Source of the DNA: Streptomyces flavofungini
GTDB taxonomy: Bacteria > Actinomycetota > Actinomycetes > Streptomycetales > Streptomycetaceae
Assembly: GCF_014650815.1 (NCBI RefSeq)
Contig: NZ_BMVR01000009.1
Location: 310,001-374,000, forward strand
DNA: 64,000 nucleotides
Direction of reading: 5' to 3'
A program made the translations under genes and the position numbers. The notes below the pieces were generated by a model that was not told where the DNA came from, searched no databases, and worked only from the letters and a program-made list of their open reading frames with translations. Below, in pieces: positions 57,209-64,000 of the stretch. Within the stretch, counting starts at the first letter, position 1, and the number at the start of each line of letters is the position of its first letter.

Positions 57209-58959
57209 GTGCCACCGGCATACGGCTGTACGCCCCCGCCCCCGGCTGGTCCCTCGACGCCGACGTCGTGGTCGTCGGCTCCGGAGTGGCCGGACTGACC
57301 GCCGCCCTGCGCTGCTCGGCGGCCGGACTGAAGACCGTCGTCGTCACCAAGGCGCGCCTGGACGACGGCTCCACGCGCTGGGCGCAGGGCGGCGTCGCGG
57401 CGGCCCTCGGCGAGGGCGACACCCCCGAACAGCACCTGGACGACACCCTCGTGGCGGGCGTGGGCCTGTGCGACGAGGAGGCGGTGCGCATCCTCGTCAC
57501 CGAGGGCCCCGGTGCCGTACACCGACTGATCGCGACCGGCGCCCACTTCGACGAGTCGGCCGAGGGCGGCCTGGCGCTCACCCGCGAGGGCGGCCACCAC
57601 CGCAACCGCATCACGCACGCGGGCGGCGACGCGACCGGCGCGGAGATCTCCCGCGCCCTCGTCGAGGCGGTCCGCGCGCGGGGCATACCGACGGTCGAGA
57701 ACGCCCTCGTGCTCGACCTCCTGACGGACGCCGAAGGACACGCGGCCGGGGTCACCCTGCACGTCATGGGGGAGGGCCAGCACGACGGCGTGGGCGCCGT
57801 CCGCGCGCCCGCCGTGGTGCTCGCCACCGGCGGCATGGGCCAGGTCTTCTCCGCGACCACCAACCCCTCCGTGTCCACGGGCGACGGCGTCGCGCTCGCC
57901 CTGCGCGCGGGCGCCGAGGTCTCCGACCTGGAGTTCGTGCAGTTCCACCCGACCGTGCTCTTCCTGGGCGCCGACGCGGAGGGCCAGCAGCCGCTCGTCT
58001 CCGAAGCGGTGCGCGGCGAGGGCGCCCACCTGGTGGACGCGGACGGCGTGCGCTTCATGGTCGGCCAGCACGAACTGGCCGAGCTGGCGCCGCGCGACAT
58101 CGTCGCCAAGGGCATCACGCGCCGCATGCAGGAACTGGGCACCGCGCACATGTACTTGGACGCCCGGCACTTCGGCGCCGACATGTGGGCAACGCGCTTC
58201 CCCACGATCCTCGCGGCCTGCCGCAGCCACGGCATCGACCCCGTCACCGAGCCCATACCCGTGGCCCCGGCCGCCCACTACGCCTCCGGCGGCGTCCGCA
58301 CCGACCCGCACGGCCGCACCACCGTGCGGGGCCTGTACGCGTGCGGGGAGGTCGCCTGCACCGGCGTGCACGGTGCGAACCGGCTCGCCTCCAACTCCCT
58401 CCTGGAGGGCCTGGTCTACGCGGAGCGCATCGCGGAGGACATCACCGCCCGGCACGCCGACGGCACCCTCCACGCGCGCGTGCCCGCCGACCCGGCGCCC
58501 CCGCAGCGGCCCGCCCACCCCCTGCTGCCCCCGGAGGCCCGCTTCACCATCCAGCGGGTGATGACCGAGGGCGCCGGAGTGCTCCGCTCCGCCGCCTCCC
58601 TCGCCGCGGCCGCCGACCGGCTCGCCGCCGTCCACGCGGACGCGGCGGGCGCGCTCGCCGAGGACGGCAAGACCGCGGAGCCCGGCGTGGACGCCTGGGA
58701 GACCACCAACCTGCTGTGCGTCGCCCGGGTCCTGGTGGCGGCGGCACGGCAGCGCGAGGAGACTCGTGGCTGCCACTGGCGCGAGGACTACGCGGAGCGC
58801 GACGACGCGGCGTGGGGCCGCCACATCGTCGTACGCCTCAACCCGGCCCCTCCCGTCTCCCCCCACCGCCCTTCCGACGAGACGCTCCGCGCCGCGCCCC
58901 TTGAATTCACCACCCGCACCACCGACACCGCCCGTTTCCCCAGCACCCAGGAGCAGTGA
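57205..58959 (+). CDS. nadB: L-aspartate oxidase
   Basis: The 584-residue FAD enzyme oxidises aspartate to iminoaspartate, the first step of NAD synthesis. FAD-binding motif is VVVVGSGVAGLTAALR; further signatures are GGVAAALGEGDTPEQHLDDTL, HHRNRITHAGGDATG, LATGGMGQVFSATTNP, FVQFHPTVLF, HYASGGVRTDPHGRTTVRGLYACGEVACTGVHGANRLASNSLLEGLVY (in pieces) and a C-terminal helical domain with RIRR-less IQRVMTEGAGVLR. The ATG at 57205 is coupled to the upstream 36-codon ORF. nadA, needed for the next step, is not in this window. Confidence 0.95.
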   Translation: MSATGIRLYAPAPGWSLDADVVVVGSGVAGLTAALRCSAAGLKTVVVTKARLDDGSTRWAQGGVAAALGEGDTPEQHLDDTLVAGVGLCDEEAVRILVTEGPGAVHRLIATGAHFDESAEGGLALTREGGHHRNRITHAGGDATGAEISRALVEAVRARGIPTVENALVLDLLTDAEGHAAGVTLHVMGEGQHDGVGAVRAPAVVLATGGMGQVFSATTNPSVSTGDGVALALRAGAEVSDLEFVQFHPTVLFLGADAEGQQPLVSEAVRGEGAHLVDADGVRFMVGQHELAELAPRDIVAKGITRRMQELGTAHMYLDARHFGADMWATRFPTILAACRSHGIDPVTEPIPVAPAAHYASGGVRTDPHGRTTVRGLYACGEVACTGVHGANRLASNSLLEGLVYAERIAEDITARHADGTLHARVPADPAPPQRPAHPLLPPEARFTIQRVMTEGAGVLRSAASLAAAADRLAAVHADAAGALAEDGKTAEPGVDAWETTNLLCVARVLVAAARQREETRGCHWREDYAERDDAAWGRHIVVRLNPAPPVSPHRPSDETLRAAPLEFTTRTTDTARFPSTQEQ

Positions 58960-58964
58960 CCGAC

Positions 58965-59972
58965 GTGAGCACCACCGACCTCCCCCTCGCCGACGGCAAC
59001 GGCGGCTGCGGCGACGCCTGTGGCTGCGGCGACGCGGCGCACGACGCGATGGAGTGCGGCCTCGATCCGTCGCTCGCCGGGATGCTGGCGGCCGCGGGCC
59101 TCGACCCCGTCCAGGTCGAGGACATCGCGCACCTCGCCATCGCCGAGGACATGGAGTTCTCGCCGGACGCCGTGGACGTCACGACGGTCGCCACCATCCC
59201 CGAGGACGCCGTCGCCACCGGCGACTTCACCGCGCGCGAGGCGGGCACCGTCGCGGGCCTGCGGGTCGCCGAGGCCGTCCTGTCCGTCGTCTGCGAGGAC
59301 GAGTTCGAGGTCGAGCGGCACTTCGAGGACGGCGAGCGCGTCGAGGCCGGTGACGTGCTCCTGAGCGTCACCACCCGCACCCGCGACCTGCTCACCGCCG
59401 AGCGCAGCGCGCTGAACCTGATGTGCCGCATGTCCGGCATCGCCACCGCCACGCGCGCGTGGGCGGACGTCCTGGAGGGCACCGGCGCCAAGGTCCGCGA
59501 CACCCGCAAGACGACCCCGGGCCTGCGCTCCCTGGAGAAGTACGCGGTCCGCGCGGGCGGCGGCGTCAACCACCGCATGTCGCTCGCCGACGCGGCCCTG
59601 GTCAAGGACAACCACGTGGTCGCCGCGGGCGGCGTCGCGCAGGCCTTCAAGGCCGTACGGGACATGTTCCCGGGCGTGGCCGTCGAGGTCGAGGTCGACA
59701 CCCTGCACCAGCTCCGCGAAGTCGTGGACGCGGGCGCCGACCTGATCCTCCTGGACAACTTCACGCCCGGCGAGACCGAGGAGGCCGTCGCCCTCGTCGC
59801 CGGCCGCGCCGCCCTGGAGTCCTCCGGCCGCCTCACCCTGGACAACGCCCGCGCGTACGCGGAGACCGGCGTCGACTACCTCGCGGTGGGCGCCCTCACG
59901 CACTCCTCGCCGATCCTCGACATCGGCCTCGACCTCCGCGAAGCGCAGGTCTCCGGAGAGGCCGACGGCTGA
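58965..59972 (+). CDS. nadC: Nicotinate-nucleotide pyrophosphorylase (quinolinate phosphoribosyltransferase)
   Basis: The 335-residue enzyme makes nicotinate mononucleotide from quinolinate and PRPP. It has EDIAHLAIAEDMEF, TRTRDLLTAERSALNLMCRMSGIAT, VRDTRKTTPGLRSLEKYAVRAGGGVNHR (in pieces), LVKDNHVVAAG and LILLDNFTPGE. An N-terminal extension holds four cysteines (GGCGDACGCG, then MECG), unusual for NadC. The GTG at 58965 is chosen (AGGAG 11 nt upstream); GTG 58956 overlaps the nadB stop by GTGA and is an alternative. Its TGA shares a base with the coaX ATG. Confidence 0.95.
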   Translation: MSTTDLPLADGNGGCGDACGCGDAAHDAMECGLDPSLAGMLAAAGLDPVQVEDIAHLAIAEDMEFSPDAVDVTTVATIPEDAVATGDFTAREAGTVAGLRVAEAVLSVVCEDEFEVERHFEDGERVEAGDVLLSVTTRTRDLLTAERSALNLMCRMSGIATATRAWADVLEGTGAKVRDTRKTTPGLRSLEKYAVRAGGGVNHRMSLADAALVKDNHVVAAGGVAQAFKAVRDMFPGVAVEVEVDTLHQLREVVDAGADLILLDNFTPGETEEAVALVAGRAALESSGRLTLDNARAYAETGVDYLAVGALTHSSPILDIGLDLREAQVSGEADG

Positions 59973-60778
59973 TGCTGCTCACCATCGACGTAGGCAACAC
60001 ACAGACCGTCCTCGGCCTGTTCGACGGCGAGGACGTCGTCGAGCACTGGCGCATCTCCACCGACCCGCGCCGCACGGCCGACGAACTCGCCGTGCTCCTG
60101 CGGGGCCTGATGGGCATGCACCCGCTGCTCGGCGACGAACTCGGCGACGGCATCGACGGCATCGCGATCTGCGCCACCGTCCCGTCCGTCCTGCACGAAC
60201 TCCGCGAGGTCACAAGGCGCTACTACGGAGACGTGCCCGCCGTCCTCGTGGAGCCCGGCATCAAGACCGGCGTCCCGATCCTCATGGACAACCCCAAGGA
60301 GGTCGGCGCCGACCGCATCATCAACGCGGTCGCCGCGGTCGAGCTCTACGGAGGCCCCGCGATCGTCGTGGACTTCGGTACGGCGACGACGTTCGACGCG
60401 GTGTCCGCACGCGGGGAGTACGCGGGCGGCGTCATCGCCCCGGGCATCGAGATCTCCGTGGAGGCGCTCGGCGTACGCGGCGCGCAGCTCCGCAAGATCG
60501 AGCTGGCCCGGCCGCGCAGCGTCATCGGCAAGAACACCGTGGAGGCCATGCAGGCGGGCATCCTGTACGGCTTCGCGGGCCAGGTCGACGGCGTCGTACG
60601 GCGGATGGCGCGTGAGCTGGCGGGGCCGGACGCCGCCCCCGAGGACGTGACGGTGATCGCGACGGGCGGGCTCGCGCCGATGGTGCTCGGCGAGGCGTCC
60701 GTCATCGACCACCACGAGCCGTGGCTCACGCTGATCGGCCTGCGCCTCGTCTACGAACGGAACGTGTCGCGCGGCTGA
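59972..60778 (+). CDS. coaX: Type III pantothenate kinase
   Basis: The 268-residue kinase phosphorylates pantothenate, the first step of CoA synthesis. It has MLLTIDVGNTQTVLGLFDG (P-loop-like start), DPRRTADELAVLL, ILMDNPKEVGADRIINAVAA, VVDFGTATTFDAVS and GGVIAPGIEISVEAL. It follows panC in the same operon, linking pantothenate production to its use, and its ATG overlaps the nadC stop (TGATG). Type III enzymes are not inhibited by CoA. Confidence 0.95.
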   Translation: MLLTIDVGNTQTVLGLFDGEDVVEHWRISTDPRRTADELAVLLRGLMGMHPLLGDELGDGIDGIAICATVPSVLHELREVTRRYYGDVPAVLVEPGIKTGVPILMDNPKEVGADRIINAVAAVELYGGPAIVVDFGTATTFDAVSARGEYAGGVIAPGIEISVEALGVRGAQLRKIELARPRSVIGKNTVEAMQAGILYGFAGQVDGVVRRMARELAGPDAAPEDVTVIATGGLAPMVLGEASVIDHHEPWLTLIGLRLVYERNVSRG

Positions 60779-60922
60779 TCGCGCGTTTCACGCCGTCGGG
60801 TGCGTCGCCTCGTCGCCAACTTCTCCCGTCCGCGAGACAACCCGCACCCCCTTCCAAGAGTCTGTGCTGGGAGGGGTTCTGACCGGGTGTCTGGTTGCGG
60901 GTGGCTGAAGAGTGTGGGGCGG

Positions 60923-61282
60923 ATGAGGGGCAAGGCACGCCTAGGTGTCGTGGCGGCGGTAGCGGTGGTGTCACTGGCGGGAGGCCCGGCGACGGCGACA
61001 GCGACGGCTGCGGACGCCCCGGGGTTCTCGTCCTCGGCGGCCCTGCTCCTGTCGCCGACCCCGCCGACCCCGCCTCCCACGCGGACCGTGCCTCCTACGG
61101 AGACCGCACCTCCCACGGAGACCGTCTCGCCCGCCTCGACCACCATCCCGGCCACCCCCGCCCCCACAGGCCGCATGGCCGACACCGGAGCGGGCATCGT
61201 CCCCTGGATCGTGGCCGGAGCGGCGGGAGCCCTGGGCATCGGCGCGGTCGCCTTCGCCACCACACGCCGCCGCCCGGACTGA
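60923..61282 (+). CDS. Small secreted protein with sortase-like C-terminus
   Basis: The 119-residue precursor has a signal peptide (RLGVVAAVAVVSLAGGPATATA), a Pro/Thr-rich stalk with PPTETAPPTETVSPAS repeats, and a C-terminal sorting-like signal. That signal is the pentapeptide MADTG, a hydrophobic segment (IVPWIVAGAAGALGIGAVAF) and a basic end RRRPD. Streptomyces sortase E recognises LAXTG; here Leu is replaced by Met, so anchoring is uncertain. It is probably a cell-surface protein of unknown function. The ATG at 60923 has GGGGCGG upstream. Confidence 0.7.
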   Translation: MRGKARLGVVAAVAVVSLAGGPATATATAADAPGFSSSAALLLSPTPPTPPPTRTVPPTETAPPTETVSPASTTIPATPAPTGRMADTGAGIVPWIVAGAAGALGIGAVAFATTRRRPD

Positions 61283-61380
61283 CCCGCCGCGGCCGAAGGG
61301 CACAACGGCGCACCCGCCAGGTCCCGCACGGCTAAAACGCCACAACACGTCCGTTAAGAGGATTTTGTTCCTCCAGCGCG

Positions 61381-61386
61381 TATCGT
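61381..61386 (+). promoter_or_regulatory. -10 element TATCGT, leaderless promoter candidate
   Basis: TATCGT ends 6 nt before the ATG at 61393 with no ribosome-binding site between. AGAGGATTTTGTT upstream is unusually AT-rich for the window. Confidence 0.45.
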
Positions 61387-61392
61387 CACCCC

Positions 61393-62091
61393 ATGCCCAC
61401 GCCATACGGATCCCGGGGCGGCATGGCCTTCGGTGCGCAGGAGCTGCGAGTGCTCCGCCGTGCGCTGGCCCACGCCCTGCACCCCAGCACCGTTCGTGCC
61501 CTTGACGACCAGGCCGTGCAGGACTGCGTGCGCCTGGCCGACGACATCGACGAGGCGGTACGCGAGGGCGCCCGGCTGCGCGCCTTCCTGGTGGCCGATC
61601 TCGCGCGCTACCGGGCGGCGCTGCCCGGCACCGCGGCCGGGTACCTGGAACTCCTGGAGGACGTCCTCGCGACCGGCTACCGGCCCGGCGCCGACGACCT
61701 CGCGGCCCTGCGCGCCCTGCGCGGCAACCCGCACGCGGCCGCGCTCCTCGACCGCTGCCGCACCCTCGCCGAGCAGGGCGTACGAGCCCGCCTCGCGGCA
61801 GCCACGGAGGCGACGGCGACGGCAGCGGCGGCCACCGCGAACGGGTGGGCCGAGACAGCCGCGCTCGCACCCCGCCCCACCATTCCCCCTTCCCGCACCC
61901 GCCTCCTCGCCCTCCCCGGCGGCCTCACCGCCGCCGACGAGAAGAAGCCCGCGCCCCGCCCCGATCCGCCCGCCGAGCCCCCCGCGGCCCCGCAGGAGCG
62001 GCCCCGCCCCGTGCCGACCCCGGCCGAGGTGTTCCCGCCCAAGCGCCCCGCCCCGCCCGCCGCCCCGTCGCAGCGGCTCGCCGCGGGCTAG
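61393..62091 (+). CDS. Conserved hypothetical protein with proline-rich tail
   Basis: The 232-residue protein has a helical first half (~15-135: AFGAQELRVLRRALAHALHP, DCVRLADDIDEAVREGARLR, AAGYLELLEDVLATGY). An Ala/Thr-rich segment and a disordered Pro-rich tail (PAPRPDPPAEPPAAPQERPR) follow. It has no signal peptide or membrane segment. I do not recognise the family; related proteins accompany coaX and lsr2 in streptomycetes, as far as I recall. The ATG at 61393 lies 6 nt after TATCGT. A small membrane protein gene begins 13 bp downstream. Confidence 0.75.
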   Translation: MPTPYGSRGGMAFGAQELRVLRRALAHALHPSTVRALDDQAVQDCVRLADDIDEAVREGARLRAFLVADLARYRAALPGTAAGYLELLEDVLATGYRPGADDLAALRALRGNPHAAALLDRCRTLAEQGVRARLAAATEATATAAAATANGWAETAALAPRPTIPPSRTRLLALPGGLTAADEKKPAPRPDPPAEPPAAPQERPRPVPTPAEVFPPKRPAPPAAPSQRLAAG

Positions 62092-62092
62092 C

Positions 62093-62098
62093 TACGCT
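62093..62098 (+). promoter_or_regulatory. -10 element TACGCT, leaderless promoter candidate
   Basis: TACGCT ends 6 nt before the ATG at 62105. It sits directly after the TAG stop of the preceding gene. Confidence 0.4.
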
Positions 62099-62104
62099 GG
62101 GGGC

Positions 62105-62284
62105 ATGGACTACGTCTCCGCGCTCGTGCCCCCCGTAGTGATGGCCGTGTTCTTCGTCGGCCTCATCGTGACGATCGTCAAGACCCAGGGCGGCGCCAAC
62201 AAGGCCAAGGAGGACGCCGCCGTCGACGCGGCGATCGCCCGCACCGAGGCCGTCCGGCAGACCACCAAGACCAGCGACGCCTGA
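62105..62284 (+). CDS. Small single-pass membrane protein
   Basis: The 59-residue protein has one helix (LVPPVVMAVFFVGLIVTIV) after a short N-terminus and then a charged, helical cytoplasmic tail (GGANKAKEDAAVDAAIARTE). No family is recognised. The ATG at 62105 lies 6 nt after TACGCT with no ribosome-binding site. A strong terminator follows at 62336-62370. Its small size means that it is easily missed by gene finders. Confidence 0.7.
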   Translation: MDYVSALVPPVVMAVFFVGLIVTIVKTQGGANKAKEDAAVDAAIARTEAVRQTTKTSDA

Positions 62285-62335
62285 GCGGTACGCCTCCCGG
62301 CCGCCCCGGGCGGGGCCTGCCGACCCGCCGGCTCC

Positions 62336-62370
62336 GGCGTACGACTCCCACCGAGTCGTACGCCCTTTTT
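62336..62370 (+). terminator. Intrinsic terminator after the small membrane protein gene
   Basis: GGCGTACGACTC (62336-62347) pairs perfectly with GAGTCGTACGCC (62353-62364) around CCACC, followed by CTTTTT. It is the only hairpin in the window with a clear T-run. Confidence 0.9.
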
Positions 62371-62425
62371 GTTGCGGAAATGACCGATATGCCACGTCCA
62401 TCACGCCATTACTGACCTCGCCCAC

Positions 62426-62431
62426 TATTGT
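62426..62431 (+). promoter_or_regulatory. -10 element TATTGT, leaderless promoter candidate
   Basis: TATTGT ends 6 nt before the GTG at 62438, with no ribosome-binding site between. Confidence 0.45.
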
Positions 62432-62437
62432 TCAGCT

Positions 62438-62941
62438 GTGCCTCGCCCCTTGGGAGAACTCGAAGACGCAGTGATGACGCGGGTGTGGAAGTGGAACCGC
62501 CCCGTGACCGTTCGAGAAGTCCTGGAAGACCTTCAGCAGGAACGGTCCATCGCGTACACGACGGTCATGACCGTTTTGGACAATCTTCATCAGAAGGGCT
62601 GGGTGCGCCGCGAAGCGGAAGGCCGGGCCTATCGATATGAGGCGGTCTCCACGCGCGCCGCGTATGCCGCCGCACTGATGAACGACGCCTGGTCGCAGAG
62701 TGACAACCCGGCGGCGGCTCTCGTCGCGTTCTTCGGCATGATGTCGCCACCGCAGCGGGAAGCGCTCAGCGACGCCGTTCGCATGGTGGAAGGCGACACG
62801 GTTCGCCGCGAAGACGAAGCGGATCGCAGGGCCGAAGCCGAAGCCGAAGCGGATCGCAAGGCCGAAGCCGAAGCCGCGGCCGAACGCGGGGCGGAAGGAC
62901 CGGAGAACCCCGGCGGCCCCGAGCCCGGGCCCGAACGATAG
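62438..62941 (+). CDS. BlaI/MecI-family transcriptional regulator
   Basis: The 167-residue protein has the BlaI/MecI winged helix: PLGELEDAVMTRVWKWNRPVTVREVLEDL (in pieces), AYTTVMTVLDNLHQKGWVRRE and GRAYRYEAV. A dimerisation region (~80-115) follows, then a repetitive EADR.AEAEAEADRKAEAE tail that may form a long helix. BlaI regulators are normally inactivated by an M56 membrane protease encoded beside them; none is present here. The GTG at 62438 lies 6 nt after TATTGT. An N-acetyltransferase gene follows 9 bp later. Confidence 0.88.
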   Translation: MPRPLGELEDAVMTRVWKWNRPVTVREVLEDLQQERSIAYTTVMTVLDNLHQKGWVRREAEGRAYRYEAVSTRAAYAAALMNDAWSQSDNPAAALVAFFGMMSPPQREALSDAVRMVEGDTVRREDEADRRAEAEAEADRKAEAEAAAERGAEGPENPGGPEPGPER

Positions 62942-62950
62942 CGTCCGCTC

Positions 62951-63544
62951 ATGCCAGCTCAGCCCGACGAACTCCCCCCGGCGCCCGGCGAACTCGGGGC
63001 GCACGGCACGCTCCCGGCAAATGCGGTCTCCGTGCGCAGGGCCCGCACCGCCGATGTGCCCGCCGTCCGGGACCTGCTGGACTCGTACGTCCGCCGGGCC
63101 GTCCTGCTCGACAAAGCGACCGTCACACTTTACGAGGACATCCAGGAGTTCTGGGTCGCGGAACGCGCGGACGGCAACGGCAATGAGGCGACGGTGGTCG
63201 GCTGCGGCGCGTTGCACGTGATGTGGGAAGACCTGGCCGAAGTACGCACACTCGCGGTGAATCCACAGGTCAAGGGCGCGGGCGTGGGTCATCAGTTGCT
63301 CGGAAAGCTGCTTGAGACCGCTCGTTGGCTCGGTGTCCGGCGGGTATTCTGCCTCACCTTCGAAGTCGACTTCTTCGCCAAGCACGGCTTCGTGGAGATC
63401 GGCGAGACGCCCGTCGATACCGTCGACACAGATGTCTACAGCGAGCTGCTGCGTTCCTATGACGAGGGCGTCGCCGAGTTCCTCGGCCTCGAACGAGTGA
63501 AACCGAACACCTTGGGCAACAGCCGGATGCTTCTGCATCTGTGA
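62951..63544 (+). CDS. argA: Amino-acid N-acetyltransferase (short GNAT-type, ArgA-like)
   Basis: The 197-residue protein is a stand-alone GNAT domain of the short NAGS type. It has VSVRRARTADVPAVRDLLDSY, ALHVMWEDLAEVRTLAVNP, the acetyl-CoA loop VKGAGVGHQLLGKLLETA and RRVFCLTFEVDFFAKHGF. It probably acetylates glutamate for arginine synthesis, as short NAGS enzymes in actinobacteria do. The ATG at 62951 follows the blaI-type stop by 9 bp, so the two may be co-transcribed. A hairpin terminator follows. Confidence 0.9.
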   Translation: MPAQPDELPPAPGELGAHGTLPANAVSVRRARTADVPAVRDLLDSYVRRAVLLDKATVTLYEDIQEFWVAERADGNGNEATVVGCGALHVMWEDLAEVRTLAVNPQVKGAGVGHQLLGKLLETARWLGVRRVFCLTFEVDFFAKHGFVEIGETPVDTVDTDVYSELLRSYDEGVAEFLGLERVKPNTLGNSRMLLHL

Positions 63545-63560
63545 TCGTGACCGAGGTATT

Positions 63561-63580
63561 CCGGGCAGTCACCTGCCCGG
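63561..63580 (+). terminator. Hairpin terminator after the N-acetyltransferase gene
   Basis: CCGGGCAG (63561-63568) pairs with CTGCCCGG (63573-63580) around TCAC, followed by GTTCCC. It lies 17 bp after the stop. Confidence 0.65.
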
Positions 63581-63769
63581 GTTCCCTATGTCCGAAACGC
63601 GCATGTTTCCCGGGATCTCGTGCAGCCGGTCTCTCCCAGGGGTTTGTGTTTTTCCGGGAAAAGCGGTTTGCTTTCCGACGTACTGCAGTGCTGCATATAA
63701 CAGGGGGCGGCGATTCGGCGGCTCACCCCGCATGGTCCGGCCCTGAAGTTATCGATGAAAGGAAATCCG

Positions 63770-64000
63770 GTGGCACAGAAGGTTCAGGTCCTTCTTGTCG
63801 ATGACCTCGACGGCGGCGAGGCGGACGAGACCGTGACGTTTGCGCTGGACGGCAAGTCGTACGAGATCGATCTCACCACCGCCAATGCGGACAAGCTCCG
63901 CGGTCTCCTTGAGCCCTACCTCAAGGGCGGGCGTCGCACCGGCGGCCGTGCCAGCGGCCGTGGCAAGGCGCGCGCCGCTGCCGTGGGCGGCGGCAACCAG
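63770..64000 (+). CDS. lsr2: Lsr2-type nucleoid-associated protein, N-terminal part (cut by window end)
   Basis: The visible 77 codons begin (V/M)AQKVQVLLVDDLDGGEADETV and continue FALDGKSYEIDLT, ADKLRGLLEPYLKGGRR, the Lsr2 oligomerisation domain, followed by a Gly/Arg/Ala linker (GGRASGRGKARAAAVGGG). The C-terminal AT-hook-like DNA-binding domain lies beyond the window. Lsr2 silences AT-rich, often foreign, DNA in actinobacteria. The GTG at 63770 has AAAGGAAA upstream. The 225-bp upstream region is relatively AT-rich around ATATAACAG (63696-63704), so self-binding is conceivable. Confidence 0.95.
   Translation, partial: MAQKVQVLLVDDLDGGEADETVTFALDGKSYEIDLTTANADKLRGLLEPYLKGGRRTGGRASGRGKARAAAVGGGNQ

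Overview
The window is chromosomal DNA of a Streptomyces-type actinomycete. It is very GC-rich, with G/C-ending codons and frequent GTG starts. Its gene order is typical of the genus core: Zur-type alternative ribosomal proteins, tipA, hpt-ftsH-folE, a fol operon, opuC-type transporter, orphan nuoD, panC-nadB-nadC-coaX and lsr2. No rRNA, tRNA, CRISPR array, phage or large biosynthetic cluster was seen. Two genes are cut by the window ends: a nitrilase-family hydrolase on the left and lsr2 on the right.

Layout, 0-20 kb. An orphan FtsX-type permease and regulators come first, then an FUSC exporter and a lipoprotein. A zinc-starvation cluster follows (rpsN, rpmB divergent from rpmG, rpmE2, a COG0523-like protein and rpsR2). 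Next is a WhiJ-type triad (DUF397 protein, RsbW-like ATPase, HTH/DUF5753 regulator), whose two small genes share an almost identical 30-bp upstream box. An aldehyde dehydrogenase, a DinB-like protein, a PadR regulator with its ABC exporter (and a clear operator array), glutamate decarboxylase and TipA follow.

Layout, 20-43 kb. A DedA protein with a Q/Y/G-rich tail, a ThrE-type exporter, pyrophosphatase, a DacB-type peptidase, a DUF2342 metalloprotein, tilS, hpt, ftsH and folE lead to an aldo/keto reductase. On the other strand lies an MprF-like gene with folP, an NTF2-like gene, folB, folK and DUF3180. An esterase and a glycine-betaine/choline ABC transporter follow.

Layout, 43-64 kb. After a coiled-coil membrane protein comes an 898-bp gene-free stretch containing a 135-bp MITE-like element, 74-bp repeats and eleven 24-bp tandem units. 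Then come two PH-domain membrane proteins, an orphan NuoD paralogue facing a MidA/NDUFAF7-family methyltransferase, a two-component system, a DUF5937 regulator and a threonine-aldolase-like enzyme. The cofactor operon (DUF2520 protein, panC, nadB, nadC, coaX), small surface and membrane proteins, a BlaI-type regulator, an N-acetyltransferase and lsr2 end the window.

The features least explained by ordinary annotation are these: the WhiJ-triad box pair; short tandem duplications overlapping or abutting stop codons at seven convergent junctions; the orphan NuoD, which has lost the quinone-binding Tyr but keeps the Arg methylated in its mitochondrial counterpart and sits beside a candidate methyltransferase; the PadR operator array; and a 36-codon ORF that links panC and nadB through ATGA overlaps at both ends.
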